From: Hoeflea marina
GTDB taxonomy: Bacteria; Pseudomonadota; Alphaproteobacteria; Rhizobiales; Rhizobiaceae
Direction: 5' to 3'
Assembly (NCBI RefSeq): GCF_003182275.1
Contig: NZ_QGTR01000005.1
Span: 289,934-353,933, forward strand
Length of the DNA stretch: 64,000 nt
Part shown: piece by piece, positions 9,770 to 20,803 of the stretch
Layout of the letters: each line of letters begins with the position of its first letter
Position numbering within the stretch: the first letter of the stretch is position 1
Notes under the pieces: generated by a model
Databases searched by the model: none
What the model was told of the DNA's origin: nothing
What the model saw: the letters and a program-made list of their open reading frames with translations, nothing else
Position numbers and translations under genes: made by a program

Positions 9770-9797
9770 AAACGGGCGCCCGAAGGGGCGCCCGTTT
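9770..9797 (+). terminator. Terminator between leuC and the convergent secreted-protein gene
   Basis: A perfect 11-bp stem (9770-9780 with 9787-9797) has AAA at the 5' foot and TTT at the 3' foot and a 6-base loop. The A/T feet on both sides suit bidirectional use by the two convergent genes. Confidence 0.8.
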
Positions 9798-9816
9798 CGA
9801 TTCTCATCCGCCGGAT

Positions 9817-10284
9817 TCAGGGTCGGATGACGCACACCGAGCCGGCGTCGTGGCAGTGAGTGCCCTGGCCTTTCGGCTTGACCCTGATGATCTTCGGTCC
9901 CTTGCCGGCTGCCGGGGCGGGAATGATGCCCGGCTCGGCGTCGCGCCCGGAAAGCGAGAAATAGATGCCGTTGCCGCGGTCGCGCTCGGCATCGAGATCA
10001 CCCGAAAATGTCCCCAGGCCCGGCACGCGGTCTGGCAGCGGACCGTTGCCGTAGAGGGGCTGGCCCTTGAAACCGCGATGGCCGTACCGGCCCTTGTGGC
10101 GCCGGTCCCAGCGGTGATGGCGGTTGCCGCTGTGCCCGTCGTCGCGCCAGCTCGAATGCCATCCTTGATGCTTGACGACGCCGGAGACGGGCAGCTCGTC
10201 CGCCACGGCGCCGGGAGCGGCGATCATCAGGGAGCCGGCCGCCAGCGCGGCCATCAGTGTTCGGCACATCGGAATTGGGCGCAT
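9817..10284 (-). CDS. His/Arg/Gly-rich secreted protein, unknown function
   Basis: No family is recognised. The 155-residue product starts at the ATG preceded by AAGGAG and has a signal peptide (CRTLMAALAAGSLMIAAPGA, cleavage near residue 29). The mature protein has a basic, aromatic and histidine-rich segment (KHQGWHSSWRDDGHSGNRHH, then RWDRRHKGRYGHRGF) that could bind metal or an acidic polymer, then a more ordinary C-terminal half ending with two cysteines (GTHCHDAGSVCVIRP). It is convergent with leuC and divergent from the GNAT gene. The 216-bp divergent region carries TTAACC-type motifs near 10373. Confidence 0.7.
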   Translation of the reverse strand: MRPIPMCRTLMAALAAGSLMIAAPGAVADELPVSGVVKHQGWHSSWRDDGHSGNRHHRWDRRHKGRYGHRGFKGQPLYGNGPLPDRVPGLGTFSGDLDAERDRGNGIYFSLSGRDAEPGIIPAPAAGKGPKIIRVKPKGQGTHCHDAGSVCVIRP

Positions 10285-10500
10285 CGGAGCGCTCCTTCGG
10301 TTGCTGCTGTTTGCCGGAATCCTGCATGATCCGGGCCGACAAGTCACGGCTTGCCACCGCAAACCTCATCTTAACCTTAAGAACGAGATTTGTGCCGCCC
10401 GGTTCCCCGCCGCCCGATTCCGGCCGATCCTGCTTGCGGCAATTCTGAATAAGACGTCCGTCAGGCTTGACGTGGGCGGGCTTTCTCCGACAATGGCGCC

Positions 10501-10971
10501 ATGATCACGGACCCCCAGCTTGACATCGACATCGCGGCGCTCCGGCTCGCCGACGCCCATCATCTGGCACCGCTCCTGGCAGCCTACGTGCAGTCGCTCA
10601 AGCGCGGCGCGCCGCGCCGTCCCGACCAGTTCTACGCCGAAACCCTCCTGCAGGATCGCACCGCGCAGATCTTCGGTGCCCGGATCGGCGCCGAGCTGGT
10701 GGGTTTCGTCATCTTCTACGACCTGCCCGATCCGCTCACCGGCATGCGGCTGGGGCAGGTTGACCATCTCTATGTCAGCCACAACCACCGCAGCCTCGGC
10801 ATTGCCCAGGCGATGATCGACGTGCTGGCCGAGGAGAGCGACGCGCGATCCTGGTCGCGGCTGGTGTTCAACGCCCCGCGCCAGCCCGACGACGGTCGCA
10901 AGCTCTACGAGCGGATTGCCACCAAGGCGGACTTCTCGAGCTGGGAAATGCGCTTCATGTCCCGCGATTGA
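10501..10971 (+). CDS. GNAT family N-acetyltransferase
   Basis: The 156-residue product has the GNAT fold: an N-terminal beta-alpha region (DIDIAALRLADAHHLAPLLA), central strands (GAELVGFVIFYDLPDPL), then motif A with DHLYVSHNHRSLGIAQAMID where acetyl-CoA binds, and a C-terminal ERIATKADFSSWEMRF segment. The acyl acceptor is unknown. The gene stands alone upstream of the sdh operon promoter, in the same direction. Confidence 0.85.
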   Translation: MITDPQLDIDIAALRLADAHHLAPLLAAYVQSLKRGAPRRPDQFYAETLLQDRTAQIFGARIGAELVGFVIFYDLPDPLTGMRLGQVDHLYVSHNHRSLGIAQAMIDVLAEESDARSWSRLVFNAPRQPDDGRKLYERIATKADFSSWEMRFMSRD

Positions 10972-11061
10972 GAAAGTCTCGCGGCGCGCCTCGGGGACGG
11001 AGGCGCCCTCCCGCCGCTCGGCGCTTCGACCAAAGACCACCGCATTGCAGCAAACTCCGCT

Positions 11062-11090
11062 TTGACGCGGTGCATATAACGCACTAAAAC
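11062..11090 (+). promoter_or_regulatory. Candidate promoter of the sdhCDAB operon
   Basis: TTGACG at 11062-11067 and TAAAAC at 11085-11090 are 17 bp apart, with a predicted start near 11097, about 50 nt before sdhC. A second AT-rich hexamer TATAAC lies at 11075-11080. The location and spacing support a sigma-70 promoter. Confidence 0.5.
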
Positions 11091-11147
11091 CACCCCACGC
11101 CGTGCGCCGAATTCGGTTCCGGTCCGTGAAATCAGGACGAGGTCCCT

Positions 11148-11543
11148 ATGACCAATGTGAGTCGAAACCGCCCGCTATCCCCGCATTTGACCGTCTGGCG
11201 CCCGACCATCACCTATGTGATGTCGATTGTTCACCGAATCACCGGCGTGGCGCTCTATGCAGGAACCTTGCTGGTCGCCGCATGGCTGATCGCCGCAGCC
11301 TCCGGGCCGGAGAGCTTCGAGCGGGTCAACGCCCTGTTCGGCTCGCTCATCGGCCGCCTCGTGCTGCTGGGCTACACCTGGGCGCTGATGCATCACATGC
11401 TCGGCGGACTGCGCCATCTGGTCTGGGACACCGGCCGCGGCCTCGGCAAGTATGAGTCGCGCAAATTCGGCTGGGCCACCATCGCGGGCTCGGTGACGCT
11501 GACGATCCTGATCTGGATCGCCGGCTTCGCGTTGCGGTCCTAG
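11148..11543 (+). CDS. sdhC: Succinate dehydrogenase cytochrome b556 subunit
   Basis: SdhC is a membrane anchor that binds heme b and ubiquinone in complex II. This 131-residue protein has the signatures RPLSPHLTVWRPTITYVMSI and VHRITGVALYAG, three transmembrane helices, and the heme-ligand region HHMLGGLRHLVWDTG. It is the first gene of sdhCDAB; sdhD begins 9 bp downstream. Confidence 0.96.
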   Translation: MTNVSRNRPLSPHLTVWRPTITYVMSIVHRITGVALYAGTLLVAAWLIAAASGPESFERVNALFGSLIGRLVLLGYTWALMHHMLGGLRHLVWDTGRGLGKYESRKFGWATIAGSVTLTILIWIAGFALRS

Positions 11544-11552
11544 GAGACACTG

Positions 11553-11933
11553 ATGAGCATGCGCACCCCCCTCAGCCGCGTCCGCGGCCTCGGCTCCGCC
11601 CATGAAGGCACCGACCATTTCTGGCGCCAGCGCCTGACCGCGGTGGCCAACATACCGCTGATGCTGTTCTTCGTCATCTTTCTCGTCCGCTACAGCGACG
11701 CCACCCACGCCGAAGTGGTCGCGGCTCTCGCCAATCCCTTCGTCGCGGTCGTCTTCGGGCTGATGCTGGTCTCTGGCCTCTTCCACATGCGGCTCGGCAT
11801 GCAGATCGTGCTCGAGGATTACGTCCACGGCGAGGGCGCCAAGATTGTCGTCCTGATGCTCAACACCTTCTTCACGATCGCGGTCGGCGCCGTTGCGCTC
11901 TTTGCCGTTCTCAAACTCGGCTTTGGAGGCTGA
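11553..11933 (+). CDS. sdhD: Succinate dehydrogenase hydrophobic membrane anchor subunit
   Basis: This 126-residue protein has three membrane helices. The conserved HEGTDHFWRQRLTAVANIPL segment precedes the first helix, and HMRLGMQIVLEDYVHGEGAK carries the conserved His and the quinone-site Asp-Tyr. It pairs with SdhC to hold the catalytic subunits at the membrane. SdhA follows after 6 bp. Confidence 0.95.
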   Translation: MSMRTPLSRVRGLGSAHEGTDHFWRQRLTAVANIPLMLFFVIFLVRYSDATHAEVVAALANPFVAVVFGLMLVSGLFHMRLGMQIVLEDYVHGEGAKIVVLMLNTFFTIAVGAVALFAVLKLGFGG

Positions 11934-11939
11934 CTGCCC

Positions 11940-13766
11940 ATGGCACCCAATTCCACCCGCACCGTCAACGGCCGCGACTACACCATCGTCGACCATTCCT
12001 ATGACGTCGTCGTCGTCGGCGCCGGCGGCGCAGGCCTGCGCGCCACACTCGGCATGGCCGAGCAGGGCTTCAAGACCGCCTGCGTCACCAAGGTGTTTCC
12101 GACCCGCTCGCACACGGTTGCCGCCCAGGGCGGCATCGCCGCGTCGCTGACCAACATGACGCCCGATTCCTGGCAGTGGCATCTCTACGACACCGTCAAG
12201 GGTTCCGACTGGCTCGGCGATGTCGATGCCATGCAGTATCTGGTCATGGAAGCGCCCAAGGCCGTCTACGAGCTCGAGCATTACGGCGTGCCGTTCTCGC
12301 GCACCGAGGATGGCAAGATCTATCAGCGCCCCTTCGGCGGCCACATGCAGAACTACGGCGAAGGCCCTCCGGTGCAGCGCACCTGTGCCGCCGCCGACCG
12401 CACCGGCCACGCCATCCTGCACACGCTCTACGGCCAGTCGCTCAAGCACAATGCCGAATTCTTCATCGAGTATTTCGGCGTCGACCTGATCATGGAGGAC
12501 GACGGCCGCTGCACCGGCGTGCTGGCCTGGAACCTCGATGACGGCACCATCCACCGCTTCTCCGCCAAGATGGTGGTGCTGGCCACCGGCGGCTACGGCC
12601 GCGCCTATTTCTCCGCCACCTCGGCGCACACCTGCACCGGCGACGGCGGCGGCATGATCGCGCGCGCCGGCCTGCCGCTGCAGGACATGGAGTTCGTCCA
12701 GTTCCACCCCACCGGCATCTATGGCGCCGGCTGCCTGATCACCGAGGGCGCCCGCGGCGAAGGCGGTTATCTGGTCAATTCCGAGGGCGAGCGCTTCATG
12801 GAGCGCTATGCCCCTTCCGCCAAGGACCTGGCCTCGCGCGACGTCGTCTCGCGCTGCATGACCATGGAAATCCGCGAGGGCCGCGGCGTCGGCAAGGACA
12901 AGGACCACATCTTCCTGCATCTCGACCATCTCGATCCGGCCGTGCTGGCCGAGCGGCTTCCGGGCATTTCCGAGAGCGCCAAGATCTTCGCCGGCGTCGA
13001 TCTCACACGCGAGCCGATCCCGGTGCTGCCGACCGTCCACTACAACATGGGCGGCGTGCCGACCAATTTCTGGGGCGAGGTGCTCAACCCGACCACCGAC
13101 GAGCCTGACCGGGTTACACCCGGCCTGATGGCCGTCGGCGAAGCCGGCTGCGCCTCAGTGCACGGCGCCAACCGTCTGGGCTCCAATTCGCTCATCGACC
13201 TGGTCGTCTTCGGCCGCGCCGCCGCCATCCGCGCCGGCGAAGTCATCGACCGCGCCGCCTCGATCCCGCCGGTCAACGAGAAGGCCTGCGAGAAGATCAT
13301 GGCCCGCTTCGACAGGCTGCGCTTTGCCGACGGCGGCACGCCGACGGCGGTGCTGCGAGAGAAGATGCAGCGCACCATGCAGGAGGACGCCGCCGTCTTC
13401 CGCACCCAGGAATCACTTGAATCTGGCGTCCGCCGCATGACCGACATCTGGGCCGAGATGGCCGACGTCAAGGTCACCGACCGCTCGATGATCTGGAATT
13501 CCGACCTGATGGAAACGCTGGAACTGGAAAACCTGATGGCCAACGCCATGGTCACCGTGACCGGCGCCGAGGCGCGCAAGGAAAGCCGCGGGGCGCATGC
13601 GCGCGAGGACTTCCAGGCCCGCGACGACGTCAACTGGCGCAAGCACACGCTGTCCTGGGTCAATGACGCCGGTGAGGTGCGGCTCGACTACCGCCCGGTG
13701 CACACCGAGCTGATCGCAGACGGCATCGACATCGCCAAGATCGCGCCCAAGGCGCGGGTGTACTGA
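11940..13766 (+). CDS. sdhA: Succinate dehydrogenase flavoprotein subunit
   Basis: SdhA oxidises succinate to fumarate with covalently bound FAD. The 608-residue protein shows the dinucleotide motif [20 protein letters not shown], the flavinylation segment [16 protein letters not shown] with the attachment histidine, substrate-site residues in [16 protein letters not shown] and [20 protein letters not shown], and the C-terminal [19 protein letters not shown] and KHTLSWV blocks. Length and motif order are standard. It is translated from the same operon as sdhC, sdhD and sdhB. Confidence 0.98.
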   Translation: MAPNSTRTVNGRDYTIVDHSYDVVVVGAGGAGLRATLGMAEQGFKTACVTKVFPTRSHTVAAQGGIAASLTNMTPDSWQWHLYDTVKGSDWLGDVDAMQYLVMEAPKAVYELEHYGVPFSRTEDGKIYQRPFGGHMQNYGEGPPVQRTCAAADRTGHAILHTLYGQSLKHNAEFFIEYFGVDLIMEDDGRCTGVLAWNLDDGTIHRFSAKMVVLATGGYGRAYFSATSAHTCTGDGGGMIARAGLPLQDMEFVQFHPTGIYGAGCLITEGARGEGGYLVNSEGERFMERYAPSAKDLASRDVVSRCMTMEIREGRGVGKDKDHIFLHLDHLDPAVLAERLPGISESAKIFAGVDLTREPIPVLPTVHYNMGGVPTNFWGEVLNPTTDEPDRVTPGLMAVGEAGCASVHGANRLGSNSLIDLVVFGRAAAIRAGEVIDRAASIPPVNEKACEKIMARFDRLRFADGGTPTAVLREKMQRTMQEDAAVFRTQESLESGVRRMTDIWAEMADVKVTDRSMIWNSDLMETLELENLMANAMVTVTGAEARKESRGAHAREDFQARDDVNWRKHTLSWVNDAGEVRLDYRPVHTELIADGIDIAKIAPKARVY

Positions 13767-13782
13767 TTGAGGATCCGGCCAA

Positions 13783-14562
13783 ATGGTTGAACTGACACTC
13801 CCCAAGAACTCCCAGATCACGGCCGGCAAGACCTGGCCGAAGCCCGAAGGTGCGACCAACACCCGCGAGTTCCGGGTCTATCGCTGGTCGCCCGACGACG
13901 GCGCCAATCCGCGCATCGACACCTTCCACATCGATGTCGATGATTGCGGCCCGATGGTGCTCGACGGCCTGCTGTGGATCAAGAACAAGATCGACGCCAC
14001 GCTGACGCTCAGACGCTCCTGCCGCGAGGGCATCTGCGGCTCCTGCGCCATGAACATCGACGGCACCAACACGCTCGCCTGCACCAAGGGCCTCGACGAG
14101 ATCGACGGCGCGGTCAAGATCTACCCGCTGCCGCACCTGCCGGTGGTCAAGGACCTGGTGCCGGACCTGACCAATTTCTACGCCCAGCACCGCTCCATCG
14201 AGCCCTGGCTCAAGACCGTGTCGCCGGAGCCCGCCAAGGAATGGCGCCAGAGCCACGACGACCGCGCCAAGCTCGACGGGCTCTACGAGTGCATCCTGTG
14301 CGCCTGCTGCTCGGCGTCCTGCCCGAGCTACTGGTGGAACGGCGACCGCTATCTCGGCCCCGCCGTGCTGCTGCAGGCCTATCGCTGGCTCATCGACTCG
14401 AGGGACGAGGCCACTGGCGAGCGGCTTGACAATCTCGAGGACCCGTTCCGGCTCTACCGCTGCCACACCATCATGAACTGCGCCCAGACCTGCCCCAAGG
14501 GCCTCAATCCGGCCAAGGCAATCGCCGAGATCAAGAAGATGATGGTCGAACGCCGGGTGTAG
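13783..14562 (+). CDS. sdhB: Succinate dehydrogenase iron-sulfur subunit
   Basis: The 259-residue protein transfers electrons from FAD to quinone. Three cluster sites are visible: [2Fe-2S] in [17 protein letters not shown] and NTLACTKG, [4Fe-4S] in [17 protein letters not shown], and the [3Fe-4S] plus shared ligands in [17 protein letters not shown]. It ends the sdhCDAB operon. No terminator with a T-run follows; instead there is a 282-bp gap with a palindromic repeat before msrA. Confidence 0.98.
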   Translation: MVELTLPKNSQITAGKTWPKPEGATNTREFRVYRWSPDDGANPRIDTFHIDVDDCGPMVLDGLLWIKNKIDATLTLRRSCREGICGSCAMNIDGTNTLACTKGLDEIDGAVKIYPLPHLPVVKDLVPDLTNFYAQHRSIEPWLKTVSPEPAKEWRQSHDDRAKLDGLYECILCACCSASCPSYWWNGDRYLGPAVLLQAYRWLIDSRDEATGERLDNLEDPFRLYRCHTIMNCAQTCPKGLNPAKAIAEIKKMMVERRV

Positions 14563-14657
14563 TAGGCGCGCCGGCTGCGGCGTCGCTTGCCTCCTCTTGA
14601 AGAATGCGGCCCGCCCCGAACCCGCTCTTCCCGACCCGCAGCCCGGCGCGGTGCCTT

Positions 14658-14725
14658 TCCTCCACACAAAGGGGGAGGAGTCGGCGTAGCCGACGGGGGC
14701 TGCAACGCCGGCCGGGCCTCCTCCC
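14658..14725. repeat. Intergenic palindromic repeat (REP/MITE-like)
   Basis: TCCTCC (14658-14663) pairs with GGAGGA (14674-14679), TCGGC pairs with GCCGA around a 3-base loop (14681-14693), and GGGAGGAG (14673-14680) can alternatively pair with CTCCTCCC at 14718-14725. The motif of a CCTCC...GGGGGAGG stem followed by TCGGCGTAGCCGA and a G-run resembles a dispersed palindromic repeat that I recall in Mesorhizobium-like genomes. Only one copy is in this window. The surrounding 14563-14844 gap holds no gene. Confidence 0.55.
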
Positions 14726-14844
14726 GCCAAGACATCGCCCCCGGCCCCGGATCGCCGCTCTTATCCGGATCACGGCAATTTGCGGAAGTGTGAGTTGTCT
14801 TGCCGCCGCGCCGCGATACGGTCATGGCAGACAAGGAGATCACA

Positions 14845-15447
14845 ATGTTCCGCATGTTACTGATAGGCGCCGTGGCCGCCGTCTCGATGGCCGCAGGCCC
14901 CGCGCGCTCAGCCGAAACCGGCACCGCCATCTTCGCCGGCGGCTGCTTCTGGTGCGTCGAATCCGATTTCGACAAGGTCAAGGGCGTCACCTCCACCGTG
15001 TCCGGCTATATCGGCGGCACCACCGACAATCCGACCTACGAGAACCACGTGGCGGGCGGCCATCGCGAGGCGGTCGAGATCAGCTACGACCCGTCGGTGG
15101 TCAGCTACGCCGAACTGCTCAAGACCTTCTTCCGCACGGTCGACCCCACCGATGCCGGCGGCCAGTTCTGCGACCGCGGCCCTTCCTATACGACCGCCGT
15201 CTACACGCTCGACGCCGCGCAGGCCGACGAGGCCGCGACCGCTGCCGCCGATGCCGCAGCCCAGCTGGGCACGAAGATCGCCACCGAGATCATCCCGGCG
15301 CCGGAATTCTGGCCTGCCGAGGACTACCACCAGGACTATCACGACAAAAATCCGATCCGCTACACCTACTACCGCAGGGCCTGCGGGCGCGACGGTGTCG
15401 TGGGCAGGCTGTGGGGTGAACAGGCCGATTACGGGCTCACAAAGTAG
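14845..15447 (+). CDS. msrA: Exported peptide methionine sulfoxide reductase A
   Basis: MsrA reduces the S-epimer of methionine sulfoxide in proteins. The 200-residue product has the catalytic motif AIFAGGCFWCVESDFD, then GVTSTVSGYIGGTTDNPTYE, TGHREA-like AGGHREAVEISYDP and the C-terminal PAEDYHQDYHDKNPIRYTYY. Unlike the cytosolic form it begins with a hydrophobic signal sequence (FRMLLIGAVAAVSMAAGPAR), so it probably repairs periplasmic proteins. The ATG at 14845 has an AAGGAG site; an in-frame ATG 7 codons earlier is less likely. Confidence 0.93.
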   Translation: MFRMLLIGAVAAVSMAAGPARSAETGTAIFAGGCFWCVESDFDKVKGVTSTVSGYIGGTTDNPTYENHVAGGHREAVEISYDPSVVSYAELLKTFFRTVDPTDAGGQFCDRGPSYTTAVYTLDAAQADEAATAAADAAAQLGTKIATEIIPAPEFWPAEDYHQDYHDKNPIRYTYYRRACGRDGVVGRLWGEQADYGLTK

Positions 15448-15692
15448 CGGACGCGAATCAGATCGCCGGGGTTGCGCGACCCCGAATTGGCGGTCGGGGC
15501 ACGGCGCTCGGGCCGATGGCGGCCGAATTTGGCCGACGAAGGCGGCGCCGCTGCAACGGCGCGCCTTCAATTGGCGTGCCCGGCTACAGATTCGTCGGGT
15601 TTGCCTTGCATTTTCCATGTTATGGACATTTTATGCGGATTGAAGGGACTGAGCGTGGTGGTCATCTCCGCCGCAGTCGAGGGAGTATATGT

Positions 15693-16217
15693 ATGCGAAT
15701 GAAAACGATGCTGGCTGTGACGATCCTGTCGACGGCGGTTCTCGGCGGTTGCCAGCGGACCACCTACGGCTCGATGGATACCCGCCCTCAGCAACCCGCA
15801 CCGTTGATGCCCGCACCCATCGGAGGCGTCGAAAGCAACCAGCTGCCGCCCGCCAGCGGTGCCGCGACAGAATTTCCGCAGGCACCCGAAACGGCAACCG
15901 CGCCTGCCAACACCGAGATGGCGGCCGCCAACGCCCCGGCGGTGACGAAGGAATCGCTGATCGGCCGCTGGTCGGTGGATTCCGGCGGCGGCCGCTGCGA
16001 TGTGTTCCTGGCCCTGACCAAGTGGACGGGCGGTTATCGCGCCGCCTCCCGCGGCTGTGTCGGCGATGCGGCCTCCGTATCCGCCTGGGATGTCCAGGGC
16101 AAGCAGGTCATCCTCTCCGACAGCTCCGGCAACAAGGTCGCCGGCCTCTATCAGACGGCCAATGAACGTTACGACGGTTCGACCTCCGCTGGACAGCCGA
16201 TTTCGCTGTCGCGTTGA
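15693..16217 (+). CDS. Omp19-like lipoprotein, AprI/Inh family protease inhibitor
   Basis: The 174-residue product begins with a lipoprotein signal peptide ending in VLGGC, giving lipidated Cys20. A Pro/Ala/Thr-rich linker follows (about residues 30-85), and then a compact domain with the AprI/Inh pattern: LIGRWSVDSGGGRCDVFLAL, TKWTGGYRAASRGCVGDA and VSAWDVQGKQVILSDSSG. Two cysteines in the domain probably form a disulfide. In Brucella the equivalent Omp19 inhibits host and bacterial proteases at the cell surface; that role is inferred here. A GGAG site precedes the ATG. The 245-bp upstream gap contains no gene. Confidence 0.82.
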   Translation: MRMKTMLAVTILSTAVLGGCQRTTYGSMDTRPQQPAPLMPAPIGGVESNQLPPASGAATEFPQAPETATAPANTEMAAANAPAVTKESLIGRWSVDSGGGRCDVFLALTKWTGGYRAASRGCVGDAASVSAWDVQGKQVILSDSSGNKVAGLYQTANERYDGSTSAGQPISLSR

Positions 16218-16243
16218 CCGTCATCACCCGCACGGCGCGATAA

Positions 16244-17416
16244 ATGCCACACACCGACCTCGCCACCGTGCTGGCGACCTACAGGATGCAGGTCTCGGCC
16301 GGGTTGATCGAATCCGACCCGGCGCAGATCCAGCTGGCGCGCAAGCTCGACATCGTCCTGGCCGAGGTCTCCAACCGGCGCCTGGCGAGCAAGTCGAGCG
16401 CGCTCGGCTGGCTGTTTGCCAGCCGTCGCACTTCGAAATCAGCCCCGCGCGGCCTCTACATCCACGGCGCTGTCGGCCGCGGCAAGACCATGCTGATGGA
16501 CATGTTCTTCCAGAAGGTGCCCGCCCGGCGCAAGCGGCGGGCGCATTTCAACGATTTCATGGCCGACGTGCATGACCGCATCCACGCCCATCGCCAGAAG
16601 CTGGCGCGTGGCGAGACCCGCGAGGCCGACCCGGTGCCGCCGGTGGCGGCAGCCCTGTTCGCCGAGGCCTGGGTGCTGTGCTTCGACGAATTCTCCGTCA
16701 CCGACATCGCCGATGCGATGCTGCTGTCGCGGCTGTTCGAACAGTTGTTCGAGCGCGGCTGCGTGCTGGTGGCGACCTCCAATGTGATGCCGGACAACCT
16801 GTATCGCGACGGCCTCAACCGCGACCTTTTCAAGCCCTTTATCAAGTTGCTCGAGGCCAATGTCGACGTGCTTGATCTCGACTCTCGCACCGATTACCGG
16901 CTGGAGAAGACCCGCCTGATGCCGGTCTACCATGTCCTGGAGCCCGGAGAGGACAACCATGTGCTCGACCGCGCCTGGAGCGAGGCAACGGCCGGCAAGA
17001 GCGTCGCCGCCGACACTGTGACGGTCAAGGGCAGGAAGGTCCCGGTGAAGCGCGCGGGCGGCGGCGCGGCACGCTTCAGTTTTGCCGATCTTTGCGACAC
17101 GCCGCTTGGCGCGGGAGATTATATGGCGATCTCGTCGCGCTATCACACAATCTTCGTCGACCGCGTGCCAGAACTCGACCGAAGCCGCCGCAATGCCGCC
17201 AAGCGCTTCATCGCGCTCGTCGACGTGCTCTATGATCGCAAGAACCGGCTCTTCGTCTCGGCTGAAACGCCGCCGGCGGACATCTATCGCAACGATGGCC
17301 AGACCGAAGGCTTCGAATTCGCCCGCACCGCCTCGCGGCTGGCCGAGATGCAAACGGCGGAGTATCTCGCCGCCAGCCGCGCCGCGGACGCGGAAACCGG
17401 TGTGGCCTCACCATAG
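16244..17416 (+). CDS. zapE: Cell division protein ZapE (AFG1-like ATPase)
   Basis: This 390-residue AAA-type ATPase is related to E. coli ZapE, which associates with the Z ring, and to mitochondrial AFG1. The P-loop is in GLYIHGAVGRGKTMLMDMFF, Walker B in EAWVLCFDEFSVTDIADAML, and the arginine-containing LFERGCVLVATSNVMPDNLY segment follows. The C-terminal half has DYRLEKTRLMPVYHVLEPGE and YDRKNRLFVSAETPPADIY. It lies upstream of the mdh-suc cluster; the same neighbourhood is known in other rhizobia. Confidence 0.93.
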   Translation: MPHTDLATVLATYRMQVSAGLIESDPAQIQLARKLDIVLAEVSNRRLASKSSALGWLFASRRTSKSAPRGLYIHGAVGRGKTMLMDMFFQKVPARRKRRAHFNDFMADVHDRIHAHRQKLARGETREADPVPPVAAALFAEAWVLCFDEFSVTDIADAMLLSRLFEQLFERGCVLVATSNVMPDNLYRDGLNRDLFKPFIKLLEANVDVLDLDSRTDYRLEKTRLMPVYHVLEPGEDNHVLDRAWSEATAGKSVAADTVTVKGRKVPVKRAGGGAARFSFADLCDTPLGAGDYMAISSRYHTIFVDRVPELDRSRRNAAKRFIALVDVLYDRKNRLFVSAETPPADIYRNDGQTEGFEFARTASRLAEMQTAEYLAASRAADAETGVASP

Positions 17417-17451
17417 TCAATTGACGTTTACGTAAGAATTTGATGACCTAA

Positions 17452-18540
<1,089 letters not shown>

Positions 18541-18566
18541 GTGCGAGCCTTCTCAAAGGAAGTCCC

Positions 18567-19763
<1,197 letters not shown>

Positions 19764-19767
19764 GGTC

Positions 19768-20670
19768 ATGTCCATTCTGATCAACAAAGACACCAGGATC
19801 CTGGTGCAGGGTCTGACCGGCAAGACCGGGACATTCCACACCGAGCAGGCGCTGGCCTACCACAACACCAAGATGGTCGGCGGCATTCACCCCAAGAAGG
19901 GTGGAGAGACCTGGACCGGCTCGAAGGGCGAAAGCCTGCCGATCTTTTCGACCGTCGCCGAAGGCCGTGACGCCACCGGCGCCACCGCATCGGTGATCTA
20001 CGTGCCGCCGGCAGGTGCCGCGGCCGCCATCATCGAGGCGATCGATGCCGAGATCGGCCTCATCGTCTGCATCACCGAGGGCATCCCGGTGCAGGACATG
20101 ATCAAGGTCAAGGCGCGTCTCGATGCCTCGAGCTCGCGGCTGATCGGCCCCAACTGCCCCGGCGTCATGACACCGGACGAATGCAAGATCGGCATCATGC
20201 CGGGCTCCATCTTCAAGAAGGGTTCGGTCGGCGTGCTGTCGCGCTCCGGGACGCTCACCTATGAAGCCGTGTTCCAGACCACCAATGAAGGCCTCGGCCA
20301 GACCACGGCCGTCGGCATCGGCGGCGATCCGGTCAAGGGCACCGAGTTCATCGACATGCTGGAAATGTTCCTCGCGGACGACGCCACCAAGTCGATCATC
20401 ATGATCGGCGAGATTGGCGGCTCGGCGGAAGAAGACGCCGCCCAGTTCATCAAGGACGAGGCCAAGCGTGGCCGCGCCAAGCCGATGGTTGGCTTCATCG
20501 CCGGCCGCACCGCCCCTCCGGGACGCACCATGGGTCACGCCGGTGCGGTGATTTCCGGCGGCAAGGGCGGCGCGGAAGACAAGATCGACGCCATGGAATC
20601 GGCCGGTATCCGGGTTTCGCCTTCGCCGGCGCGACTGGGCAAGACCCTGGTCGAACTGCTCAAGGGCTAA
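19768..20670 (+). CDS. sucD: Succinyl-CoA synthetase alpha subunit
   Basis: The 300-residue alpha subunit carries the phosphorylated histidine. The CoA-binding N-terminus has [20 protein letters not shown], followed by [20 protein letters not shown] and [20 protein letters not shown]. The active-site histidine is in [19 protein letters not shown]. It works as a heterotetramer with SucC. A GC stem-loop lies just after the stop codon. Confidence 0.98.
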   Translation: MSILINKDTRILVQGLTGKTGTFHTEQALAYHNTKMVGGIHPKKGGETWTGSKGESLPIFSTVAEGRDATGATASVIYVPPAGAAAAIIEAIDAEIGLIVCITEGIPVQDMIKVKARLDASSSRLIGPNCPGVMTPDECKIGIMPGSIFKKGSVGVLSRSGTLTYEAVFQTTNEGLGQTTAVGIGGDPVKGTEFIDMLEMFLADDATKSIIMIGEIGGSAEEDAAQFIKDEAKRGRAKPMVGFIAGRTAPPGRTMGHAGAVISGGKGGAEDKIDAMESAGIRVSPSPARLGKTLVELLKG

Positions 20671-20680
20671 GACGCATCAG

Positions 20681-20703
20681 CCGGCGCGGCCCGTCCGCGC
20701 CGG
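20681..20703 (+). other. Stem-loop between sucD and sucA
   Basis: A perfect 9-bp GC stem (20681-20689 with 20695-20703) has a 5-base loop and no T-run. It starts 10 bp after sucD. It may be an RNA-processing or partial-attenuation site between the synthetase genes and the dehydrogenase genes. Confidence 0.5.
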
Positions 20704-20803
20704 TCAGGCCGTCCACCAGGGGCGGCAACACTCAACACGGCCCGCGGCATCCGGCTTCGGGCATCAAGGGAGCGGGGCTCGGACCCCGACAAAGGTGGAG
20801 CAG

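Noticed and set aside
11175..13040. 621-codon minus-strand frame
   Set aside because: It is antisense to sdhC, sdhD and sdhA.
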